This document shows, piece by piece, positions 13,046-24,183 of a stretch of DNA of 64,000 bases. Positions within the stretch are counted from its first letter, which is position 1; each line of letters opens with the position of its first letter. Origin of the DNA: Chiridota heheva (lineage: Eukaryota; Echinodermata; Holothuroidea; Apodida; Chiridotidae); contig JAIGNY010000323.1 in assembly GCA_020152595.1 (NCBI GenBank), positions 18,812 through 82,811 on the forward strand. The letters are read 5' to 3'. Both the position numbers and the translations under genes were made by a program. A model generated the notes under the pieces. That model worked only from the letters and a program-made list of their open reading frames with translations, searched no databases and was not told the DNA's origin.

Positions 13046-13382
13046 AATTTTGAAATTCTGGGTGACACATACCTACCACTTTAATATGGAAGTTCCCCCA
13101 CCTCCCCCCATCCCGGATCACAGCAGTATAGCGGATCTTGGATGTTTCATGGGAGAGAGACCATTTGACCTTACATTTCACAACCTGAATTCCCCATCCC
13201 TCTTCCCCTCCTTCCACAAAAGCTATGTTGTAACTGTCTATAATGAAGATGGTTAAGTTAAGTTTCAACATTCCTGGTTCCTGGTATAACTGAACTCTAA
13301 CTATCTAAGACCGATTGCTTCATGACGATAAATCCAACATCCTGAATTTCTGTCGAGGGGGCAGTCTAAGGGGAATTCTATA
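13046..13382. other. Non-coding stretch, no gene seen
   Basis: Unique sequence with short overlapping frames on both strands that lack any recognisable motif. Confidence 0.5.
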
Positions 13383-16300
13383 TTCTCCTTACCGAAACAC
13401 ACTCACACTTAAGCTATAATATTGTATCTGCTCCTTCCCAAACACACTCACACTTAAGCTATAATATTGTATCTGCTCCTTCCCAAACACACTCACACTT
13501 AAGCTATAATATTGTATCTGCTCCTTCCCAAACACACTCACACTTCAGCTATAATATTGTATCTGCTCCTTACCCAAACACACTCACACTTAAGCTATAA
13601 TATTTGATCTGCTCCTTACCCAAACACAGTCACACTTAAGCTATAATATTGTATCTGCTCCTTCCCAAACACACTCACACTTAAGCTATAATATTTGATC
13701 TGGTCCTTCCCAAACACACTCACACTTAAGCTATAATATTTGATCTGCTCCTTCCCCAAACACACTCACACTTAAGCTATAATATTTGATCTGGTCCTTC
13801 CCCAAACACACTCACACTTAAGCTATAATATTTGATCTGCTCCTTCCCAAACACACTCACACTTAAGCTATAATATTTGATCTGGTTCCTCCCCAAACAC
13901 ACTCACACTTAAGCTATAATATTGTATCTGCTCCTTCCCCAAACACACTCACACTTAAGCTATAATATTTGATCTGCTCCTTCCCAAACACACTCACACT
14001 TAAGCTATAATATTGTATCTGCTCCTTCCCCAAACACACTCACACTTAAGCTATAATATTTGATCTGGTCCTTCCCCAAACACACTCACACTTAAGCTAT
14101 AATATTTGATCTGCTCCTTCCCCAAACACACTCACACTTAAGCTATAATATTTGATCTGCTCCTTCCCAAACACACTCACACTTAAGCTATAATATTTGA
14201 TCTGGTCCTTCCCTAAAAACACACCACAAAGCTATAATACATCTGGTCCTTCCCAAACACACTCACACTTAAGCTATAATATTTGATCTGTCCTTCCCCA
14301 AACACACTCACACTTAAGCTATAATATTTATCTGGTCCTTAAACACACTCACAGCTATAATATTTGATCTGCTCCTTAATATTTGATCTGGTCCTTCCCC
14401 AAACACACTCACATAGCTATAATATTTGATCTGGTCCTTCCCCAAACACACTCACACTTAAGCTATAATATTTGTATCTGTCCTTCTTCCCAAACACACT
14501 CACACTTAAGCTATAATATTTGATCTGCTCCTTCCCCAAACACACTCACACTTAAGCTATAATATTTTATCTGCTCCTTCCCAAACACACTCACACTTAA
14601 GCTATAATATTTATCTGCTCCTTCCCAAACACACTCACACTTAAGCTATAATATTTATCTGCTCCTTCCCAAACACACTCACACTTAAGCTATAATATTT
14701 GTATCTGCTCCTTCCCAAACACACTCACACTTAAGCTATAATATTTGATCTGCTCCTTCCCAAACACACTCACACTTCCCCAAACAGCTATAATATTGTA
14801 TCTGCTCCTTCCCCAAACACACTCACACTTAAGCTATAATATTGTATCTGCTCCTTCCCAAACACACTCACACTTAAGCTATAATATTTGATCTGTCCTT
14901 CCCCAAACACACTCACACTTAAGCTATAATATTGATCTGTCCTTCCCAAACACACTCACACAGCTATAATATTTGATCTGCTCCTTCCCCAAAACACACT
15001 CACACTTAAGCTATAATATTTGAAGCAAACACATTGTATCTGCTCCTTCCCAAACACACTCACACTTAAGCTATAATATTGTATCTGCTCCTTCCCAAAC
15101 ACACTCACACTTAAGCTATAATATTGTATCTGCTCCTTCCCCAAACACACTCACACTTAAGCTATAATATTGTATCTGCTCCTTCCCAAACACACTCACA
15201 CTTAAGCTATAATATTCTATCTGCTCCTTCCCCAAACACACTCACACTTCAGCTATAATATTGTATCTGCTCCTTCCCAAACACACTCACACTTAAGCTA
15301 TAATATTGTATCTGCTCCTTCCCCAAACACACTCACACTTAAGCTATAATATTGTATCTGCTCCTTCTAAAACACACTCACACTTAAGCTATAATATTTG
15401 ATCTGCTCCTTCCCCAAACACACTCACACTTCAGCTATAATATTTGATCTGCTCCTTCCCCAAACACACTCACACTATAAGCTATAATATTTGATCTGCT
15501 CCTTCCCAAACACACTCACACTTAAGCTATAATATTTGATCTGCTCCTTCCCAAACACACCCACACTTAAGCTATAATATTGTATCTGCTCCCTCCCCAA
15601 ACACACCCACACTTAAGCTATAATATTGTATCTGCTCCTTCCCCAAACACACCCACACTTAAGCTATAATATTGTATCTGCTCCTTCCCAAACACACTCA
15701 CACTTAAGCTATAATATTGTATCTGCTCCTTCCCAAACACACTCACACTTAAGCTATAATATTTGATCTGCTCCTTCCCCAAACACACTCACACTTAAGC
15801 TATAATATTGTATCTGCTCCTTCCCAAACACACTCACACTTAAGCTATAATATTGTATCTGCTCCTTCCCAAACACACTCACACTTAAGCTATAATATTG
15901 TATCTGCTCCTTCCCAAACACACTCACACTAAGCTATAATATTTGTATCTGCTCCTTCCCAAACACACTCACACTTAAGCTATAATATTGTATCTGCTCC
16001 TTCCCCAAACACACTCACACTTAAGCTATAATATTGTATCTGCTCCTTACCAAACACACCCACACTTAAGCTATAATATTTGATCTGCTCCTTCCCAAAC
16101 ACACTCACATTAGCTATAATATTGATCTGGTCCTTCCCAAACACACTCACACTTAAGCTATAATATTTGATCTGCTCCTTCCCAAACACACTCACACTTA
16201 AGCTATAATATTTATCTGTCCTTCCCAAAACACACTCACACTTAAGCTATAATATTGATCTGTCCTTCCCCAAACACACACTCACACTTAAGCTATAATA

Positions 16301-18447
16301 TTTGATCTGGTCCTTCCCTCCCAAACACACTCACACTTAAGCTATAATATTTGATCTGGTCCTTCCCAAAACACACTCACACTTAAGCTATAATATTTGA
16401 TCTGGTCCTTCCCTAAACACACTCACACTTAAGCTATAATATTGTATCTGCTCCTTCCCCAAACACACTCACACTTAAGCTATACTATTTGATCTGGTCC
16501 TTCCCCAAACACACTCACACTTAAGCTATAATGTTGTATCTGCTCCTTCCCCAAACACACTCACACTTAAGCTATAATATTTGATCTGGTCCTTCCCTAA
16601 ACACACTCACACTTAAGCTATAATATTTGATCTGGTCCTTCCCTAAACACACTCACAGCTTAGCTATAATTTTATCTGCTCCTTCCCAAACACACTCACA
16701 CTTAAGCTATAATATTGTATCTGCTCCTTCCCAAACACACTCACACTTAAGCTATAATATTTGATCTATAATATTTGTCCTTCCCAAACACACTCACACT
16801 TAAGCTATAATATTTGTATCTGTCCTTCCCCAAAACACACTCACACTTAAGCTATAATATTGTATCTGCTCCTTCCCAAACACACTCACACTTAAGCTAT
16901 AATATTGTATCTGCTCCTTCCCCAAACACACTCACACTTAAGCTATAATATTGTATCTGCTCCTTCCCAAACACACTCACACTTAAGCTATAATATTGTA
17001 TCTGCTCCTTCCCAAACACACTCACAAACACACTCACATATTGCTATCTATTCCTTTCCCAAACACACTCACACTTAAGCTATAATATTGTATCTGCTCC
17101 TTCCCAAACACACTCACACTTAAGCTATAATATTTGTATCTGTCCTTCCTTCCTGGTCCTTCCCAAACACACTCACACTTAAGCTATAATATTTGTATCT
17201 GCTCCTTCCCAAACACACTCACACTTAAGCTATAATATTTATCTCCCCAAACTCCTTATTTGATCTGCTCCCCAAACACACTCACACTTAAGCTATAATA
17301 TTTGATCTGGTCCTTCCTCCCCAAACACACTCACACAGCTATAATATTGTATCTGGTCCTTCCCAAACACACTCACACTTAAGCTATAATATTTGATCTG
17401 GTCCTCCCAAACACACTCACACATTTGATCTGCTCCTCCCAAACAGCTATAATATTTGTATCTGCTCCTTCCCAAACACACTCACACTTAAGCTATAATA
17501 TTTGATCTGCTCCTTCCCAAACACACTCACACTTAAGCTATAATATTTATCTGCTCCTTCCCAAACACACTCACACTTAAGCTATAATATTTATCTGCTC
17601 CTCCCCAAACACACTCACACTTAAGCTATAATATTTATCTGTCCTTCCCAAACACACTCACACTTAAGCTATAATATTGTATCTGCTCCTTCCCAAACAC
17701 ACTCACACTTCAGCTATAATATTGTATCTGCTCCTTCCCAAACACACTCACACTTCAGCTATAATATTGTATCTGCTCCTTCCCAAACACACTCACACTT
17801 AAGCTATAATATTTGATCTGGTCCTTCCCCAAACACACTCACACTTAAGCTATAATATTTGATCTGGTCCTTCCCCAAACACACTCACACTTAAGCTATA
17901 ATATTTGATCTGGTCCTTCCCCAAACACACTCACACTTAAGCTATAATATTTGATCTGCTCCTTCCCAAACACACTCACACTTAAGCTATAATATTTGAT
18001 CTGGTCCTTCCCCAAACACACTCACACTTAAGCTATAATATTGTATCTGCTCCTTCCCCAAACACACTCACACTTAAGCTATAATATTTATCTGCTCCTT
18101 CCCAAACACACTCACACTTAAGCTATAATATTTATCTGTCCTTCCCAAACACACTCACACTTAAGCTATAATATTGTATCTGCTCCTCCCCAAACACACT
18201 CACACTTCAGCTATAATATTGTATCTGCTCCTTCCCAAACACACTCAGACTTCAGCTATAATATTCTATCTGCTCCTTCCCAAACACACTCACACTTAAG
18301 CTATAATATTCTATCTGCTCCTTCCCAAACACACTCACACTTAAGCTATAATATTCTATCTGCTCCTTCCCCAAACACACTCACACTTAAGCTATAATAT
18401 TGTATCTGCTCCTTCCCAAACACACTCACACTTAAGCTATAATATTG
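13383..18447 (+). repeat. ~46-bp satellite array, ~110 copies (5 kb)
   Basis: The unit reads AAACACACTCACACTTAAGC, then TATAATATT, then either GTATCTGCTCC or TGATCTGGTCC, then TTCCC(C). Length varies between 45 and 47 bp. Two monomer types (GTATCTGC and TGATCTGG) are intermixed. The flanks are regular. The inner zones at about 14200-14480 and 16640-17480 contain truncated, fused and slipped units. Minus-strand frames such as SVFGKEQIQYYSLSV are repeat translations. Confidence 0.97.
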
Positions 18448-19576
18448 CTTCTTTATTCAATTCATTATTGTTTTTTATTTTAAAATTCGTTTTATTATCT
18501 ATGACATTTTAGTAATGTTGCCTTAGAAATTTCAAACCGCTGCGAATTGCAATAAACAATGGACAGCTTTTGCCGTAGTTCCCACCAGCCAACGCCGCAA
18601 GATAATTTGCGGACGAGGCGATATTTTAGTCGCTGGAGGAGTCCAATTCTATTCTGTCTGCCGGCAAAGGGATGCAAAGGAAAGCTGTAATTCCATGAAA
18701 ATGTCCATGCATACGTCTCATATTTGAAATCAACGAAAAACATGAGAAAAGAGTCAAGTAAAAGATGCAATATTTTGCTTTAAAAATGTTTAAATCTAAC
18801 ATAGAACACAGAGACTAAGTAAAGAAAATATCTTCCTTATGAAAATATATAATAACCCTCAATAATGTATCGATAATTTGACGATGTCCAACAGGAGGGT
18901 GTGTCCCCTCTAGTCCAATCATTTTGCAACACCAACTTCAGAACCATGAAAAGAAGTATTATTTCATGTAACACAAGTTGACAGGACATAGTTCCTCCTT
19001 GGTCTGATATGGAAATAACTTCTTCTTTGAAATTAAAAATAAATTTACATAACAAAAGACTGAAACAATTTGTATTTTCATGTCAATATGGAATCTGTCT
19101 GTCTGGAAGTTGGAAAATAGTTGCATGGCTTACCGGTGTTAACCTGTTAACTTTATATTTAAATGAGGTCTTTTCTTCGTGCAATCAAAATGTAATGTCA
19201 GTAAAAGTATATTTCCTGTACATTGTCAGATTGTACCGAAACAAGAAAATCTCCCAAACCCAAAATTATAGAAAGCATACTGAGCATATTTGAATAAGCA
19301 ATGAAAAAGTCATTTAGGAGTCAAAACGCGATTCTGCGCGGGAGAATACACGATAGCTTTTTGAAGGATAATTCTAACATGTCTAACATTCTAAAGTATA
19401 TGTAGATAATTCAACAATATTTTAAGCTATTTTTTATTTATATATTCCATCGTGCTATTGTATTCCCATATCTTTTGATTTTAATGATTTCAAAATAAGT
19501 TGAGGGTGCCCCTAAAGTTCTTTGACACCTTTTCAATCTTCATGTATTCCGCTGCCCCTTGTTTCATCTCATACTC
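18448..19576. other. Non-coding stretch between arrays, no gene seen
   Basis: AT-rich unique sequence. Small frames at 18495-18770 (-) and 19009-19293 (+) show no known domain and no supporting splice context. Confidence 0.5.
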
Positions 19577-19708
19577 TTTCAACAGTCCGGTCCACGCAGT
19601 CAATCGGGAGAGCTATTTTAATTTGGAAAGATGCATTATGGGTTATAATGACAAAAATCTCTTGATCGGGAGATCTCCCGTTCGGGAGCGTGGACCGGAC
19701 TGGTTGAA
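19577..19708. mobile_element. CAGTCCGGT-ended MITE, copy A
   Basis: CAGTCCGGTCCACGC at 19583-19597 is the exact inverse of GCGTGGACCGGACTG ending at 19702. The inversion extends outward through TTCAA(C). Internal ATCGGGAG and CTCCCG blocks are also inverted. The inner GATGCATTATGGG block matches GATGCATTGTGG at 61430, linking it to copy C. The length of ~130 bp leaves no room for a transposase. Confidence 0.85.
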
Positions 19709-19866
19709 GTTACACCATTTTAGAGTCTTGAAAGGATTAAAATGTACCCGTAAACCGTCCACTGCCTTCACCCAGGGAGTGTCTATGCAGCTTTTTGGAT
19801 TTTGTTTTTGTAGGGGAGGTGGGGAGAAGGGGGAATTGAATCCTTAAATATACATCTTTTTCAAAC

Positions 19867-20040
19867 AGCCACCTCCATACCTTGGTCCAAAATTGAAGGT
19901 TTGTGATCCTTAGTTATTGATTTTGGTTCAAACTTTAATATCTTTGGCTCTCAATTTTAAATGTTGGTCCAAAAGTTGAGGTTTCGGGTTCAAAAATTGA
20001 AGATTATTGGTCCAAAATGGAAGAAAAATTGAACAGTTTT
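19867..20040. repeat. Degenerate ~30-bp repeats (GGTCCAAAATTGAAG-like)
   Basis: GGTCCAAAATTGAAGG and GGTTCAAAAATTGAAG-type motifs recur about every 30-33 bp with heavy divergence, the remains of an old minisatellite. Confidence 0.5.
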
Positions 20041-20103
20041 GATACATTTTCGATGCAATTTCGTGACAAGTTCTGTTTATTTGGGGGGGAATTTGTCTCT
20101 TTC

Positions 20104-20152
20104 TAACCCCCCTGCCCTTTCCCCCTCCCCTTCCCCTCCCCTCCCTCCTTCA
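20104..20152. repeat. C-rich tract (G-quadruplex potential on minus strand)
   Basis: Contains runs CCCCCC, CCC, CCCCC, CCCC, CCCC and CCCC separated by one to seven bases, enough for a minus-strand G-quadruplex. Confidence 0.6.
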
Positions 20153-20361
20153 CCTCACTCACTTACTTTTTGGACAAGAGCCCATGTCCTCACACTTACC
20201 AAATACAATTTACGACCGTAGATGTGACATAGCGGCTAGTTTAATTTCAGTCGTGAAGAAACTGGAAGTAAGGGAATAAGATTTTGAAATTTCTTTACAA
20301 TATTGTTTATTTTAAAGTTCTTAAGATGAACTGACCACTTAACTAATCCTTTCAGGAACGT

Positions 20362-20429
20362 GCGCTCACTTTAAGGACCCTGGCATGGACAGGATGCGCT
20401 CACTTTAAGGACCCTGGCATGGACAGGAT
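20362..20429 (+). repeat. Perfect 34-bp tandem duplication
   Basis: GCGCTCACTTTAAGGACCCT plus GGCATGGACAGGAT occurs twice in a row (20362-20395 and 20396-20429). A related GCTCTCACTTTAAGTTCCCT appears near 50870, so the block may be part of a dispersed repeat. Confidence 0.9.
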
Positions 20430-20774
20430 TATACGATTCTGTTTGATGTTTTGCTCTTCATTGAATGCTGTTTTTACACTAAGCTGATAAGTGTCACAGC
20501 CTACACTGATTAAAGTGTTTCAAAACATAGAGAAGGGACCTACAATACCCATTGCTGGAACTCCAACGCGTAATTATTCTTAGCACCACCCGCTACAGAC
20601 TGACAGATTTGGGCTGTTTGGCCTGTTTAGCATGTTTGGCTCTGCGTTGCTCTGTTTGGCTCTGTCTGGCTCTGTTTGGCATGTTTAGCATATTTGGCTC
20701 TGTCTTGCTCCGTTTGGTTCTGTCTGGCTCTGTTTGGCATGTGTAGCATGTTTGGTTCTGTCTGGCTCTGTTTG

Positions 20775-23700
20775 GCATGTTTAGCATATTTGGCTCTGTC
20801 TTGCTCCGTTTGGTTCTGTCTGGCTCTGTTTGGCATGTTTAGCATGTTTGGTTCTGTCTGGCTCTGTTTGGCATGTTTAGCATGTTTGGCTCTGTCTTGC
20901 TCCGTTTGGTTCTGTCTGGCTCTGTTTGGCATGTGTAGCATGTTTGGTTCTGTCTGGCTCTGTTTGGCATGTTTGGCTCTGTCTTGCTCTGTTTGGCATG
21001 TTTAGCATGTTTGGCTCTGTCTTGCTCTGTCTGGCTCTGTTTGGTATGTTTAGCATGTTTGGCTCTGTCTTGCTCTGTTTGGCTCTGTCTTGCTCTGTTT
21101 GGTTCTGTCTGGCTCTGTTTGGCATGTTTAGCATGTTTGGCTCTGTCTTGCTCCGTTTGGTTCTGTCTGGCTCTGTTTGGCATGTTTAGCATGTTTGGCT
21201 CTGTCTTGCTCTGTTTGGTTCTGTCTGGCTCTGTTTGGCATGTTTAGCATGTTTGGCTCTGTCTTGCTCCGTTTGGTTCTGTCTGGCTTTGTTTGGCATG
21301 TTTAGCATGTTTGGCTCTGTCTTGCTCCGTTTGGTTCTGTCTGGCTCTGTTTGGCATGTTTAGCATGTTTGGCTCTGTCTTGCTCTGTATGGTTCTGTTT
21401 GGCATGTTTAGCATGTTTGGCTCTGTCTTGCTCCGTTTGGTTCTGTCTGGCTCTGTCTGGCTCTGTTTGGCATGTTTAGCATGTTTAGCATGTTTGGCTC
21501 TGTCTTGCTCCGTTTGGTTCTGTCTGGCTCTGTTTGGCATGTTTAGCATGTTTGGTTCTGTCTTGCTCTGTATGGTTCTGTTTGGCATGTTTATCATGTT
21601 TGGCTCTGTTTTGCTCCGTTTGGTTCTGTCTGGCACTGTTTGGTTCTGTCTGGCTCTGTTTGGCTCTGTCTGGCTCTGTTTAGCATGTTTGGTTCTGTCT
21701 TGCTCTGTTTGGTTCTGTCTGGCTCTGTTTGGCTCTGTCTGGCTCTGTTTGGTTCTGTCTGGCTCTGTTTGGTATGTTTAGCATGTTTGGTTCTGTCTTG
21801 CTCTGTTTGGTTCTGTCTGGCTCTGTTTGGCTCTGTCTGGTTCTGTTTGGCTTGTTTAGCATGTTTGGCTCTGTCTTGCACCGTTTGGTTCTGTCTGGCT
21901 CTGTTTGGTATGTTTAGCATGTTTCGCTCTGTCTTGCTCCGTTTGGTTCTGTCTGGCTCTGTTTGCCATGTTTAGCATGTTTGGTTCTGTCTTGCTCTGT
22001 TTGGTTCTGTCTGGCTCTGTTTTGTTTGCTCTGTCTGGCTCTGTTTAGCATGTTTGGCTCTGTCTTGCTCTGTTTGGTTCTGTCTGGCTCTGTTTAGCAT
22101 GTTTGGTTCTGTCTGACTCTGTTTGGAATGTTTAGCATGTTTGGCTCTGTCTTTCTCCGTTTGGTTCTGTCTGGCTCTGTTTGGTATGTTTAGCATGTTT
22201 GGTTCTGTCTGGCTCTGTTTGGCTTGTTTAGCATGTTTGGTTCTGTTTTGCTCCGTTTGGTTCTGTCTGGCTCTGTTTGGCATGTTTAGCATGTTTGGTT
22301 CTGTCTTGCTCTGTCTGGCTCTGTTTGGCAGGTTTAGCATGTTTGGTTATGTCTTGCTCTGTCTAGCTCTGTTTGGCATGTTTAGCATGTTTGGCTCTGT
22401 CTTGCTCCTCTGTCTGGCTCTGTTTGGCTTGTTTAGCATGTTTGGCTCTGTCTTGCTCTGTTTGGCTCTGTTTGGCTTGTTTAGCATGTTTGGCTCTGTC
22501 TGGCTCTGTTTGGCTCTGTCTGGCTCTGTTTGGCTTGTTTAGCATGTTTGGCTCTCTTTTGCTTTGTTTGGCTCTGTCTGGCTCTGTTTGGTATGTTTAG
22601 CATGTTTGGCTCTGTCTTGCTCTGTTTGGTTCTGTCTTGCTCTGTTTGGCATGTTTAGCATGTTTGGCTCTGTCTTGCTCTGTTTGGTTCTGTCTGGCTC
22701 TGTTTGGCTTGTCGAGCATGTTTGGCTCTGTCTTGCTCTGTTTGGTTCTGTCTGGCTCTGTTTGGTATGTTTAGTATGTTTGGCTCTGTCTTGCTCTGTT
22801 TGGTTCTGTCTGGCTCTGTTTGGCTTGTCGAGCATGTTTGGCTCTGTCTTGCTCTGTTTGGTTCTGTCTGGCTCTGATTAGCATGTTTGGCTCTGTCTTG
22901 CTCTGTTTGGTTCTGTCTGGCTCTGTTTGGTTATGTTTGGCTCTGTTTGGTATGTTTAGCATGTTTGGCTCTGTCTTGCTCTGTTTGGTTCTGTCTTGCT
23001 CAGTTTGGTTCTGTCTGGCTCTGTTTGGTATGTTTAGCATGTTTGGTTCTGTCTTGCTCTGTTTGGTATGTTTAGCATGTTTGGTTCTGTCTGGCTCTGT
23101 TTGGCATGTTTAGCATGTTTGGCTCTGTCTTGCTATGTTTGGTTCTGTCTTGCTCAGCTTGGTTCTGTCTGGCTCTGTTTGGTATGTTTAGCATGTTTGG
23201 TTCTGTCTGGCTCTGTTTGGTATGTTTAGCATGTTTGGCTCTGTGTTGCTCTGTTTGGTTCTGTCTGGCTCTGCTTGGTATGTTTAGCATGTTTGGCTCT
23301 GTCGTGCTCTGTTTGGTTCTGTCTGGCTCTGTTTGGCTCTGTCTGGCTCTGTTTGGTATGTTTAGCATGTTTGGTTCTGTCTTGCTCTGTTTGGTATGTT
23401 TAGCATGTTTGGTTCTGTCTGGCTCTGTTTGGCATGTTTAGCATGTTTGGCTCTGTCTTGCTATGTTTGGTTCTGTCTTGCTCAGCTTGGTTCTGTCTGG
23501 CTCTGTTTGGTATGTTTAGCATGTTTGGTTCTGTCTGGCTCTGTTTGGTATGTTTAGCATGTTTGGCTCTGTGTTGCTCTGTTTGGTTCTGTCTGGCTCT
23601 GCTTGGTATGTTTAGCATGTTTGGCTCTGTCGTGCTCTGTTTGGTTCTGTCTGGCTCTGTTTGGCTCTGTCTGGCTCTGTTTGGTATGTTTAGCTTGTTT

Positions 23701-24183
23701 GACTCTGTCTTGCTCTGTTTGGTTCTGTCTGGCTCTGTTTGGCATGTTTAGCATGTTTGGCTCTGTCTTGCTCTGTTTGGTTCTGTCTGGCTCTGTTTGG
23801 CATGTTTAGCATGTTTGGCTCTGTCTTGCTCTGTTTGGTTCTGTTTGGCATGTTTAGCATGTTTAGCATGTTTGGTTCTGTCTTGCTCCGTTTGGATCTG
23901 TCTGGCTCTGTTTAGCATGTTTGGCTCTGTCTTGCTCCGTTTGGTTCTGTCTGGCTCTGTTTGGCATGTGTAGCATGTTTGGTTCTGTCTTGCTCTGTAT
24001 GGTTCTGTTTGGTATGTTTAGCATGTTTGGCTCTGTGTTGCTCTGTTTGGTTCTGTCTGGCTCTGCTTGGCATGTTTAGCATGTCTGACTCTGTCTTACT
24101 CCGTTTGGTTCTGTCTGGCTCTGTTTGGCATGTGTAGCATGTTTGGCTCTGTCTTGCTGCGCTTGGATCTGTCTGGCTCTGTT
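20775..24183 (+). repeat. 3.41-kb higher-order duplication, first copy
   Basis: Distinctive variants in this block recur 3408-3411 bp downstream. Examples are GCTTGTCGAGCATG at about 22707 and 26116, CTTGCTCAGCTTGG at about 23147 and 26556, and ATGTCTGACTCTGTCTTACT at 24081 and 27489. Only sparse substitutions and small indels separate the copies. Confidence 0.88.

Noticed and set aside
13383-18447. CRISPR-like or coding repeat (SVFGKEQIQYYSL peptides)
   Set aside because: Head-to-tail ~46-bp satellite with variable length. The frames break at the 45-, 46- and 47-bp units and no spacers exist.
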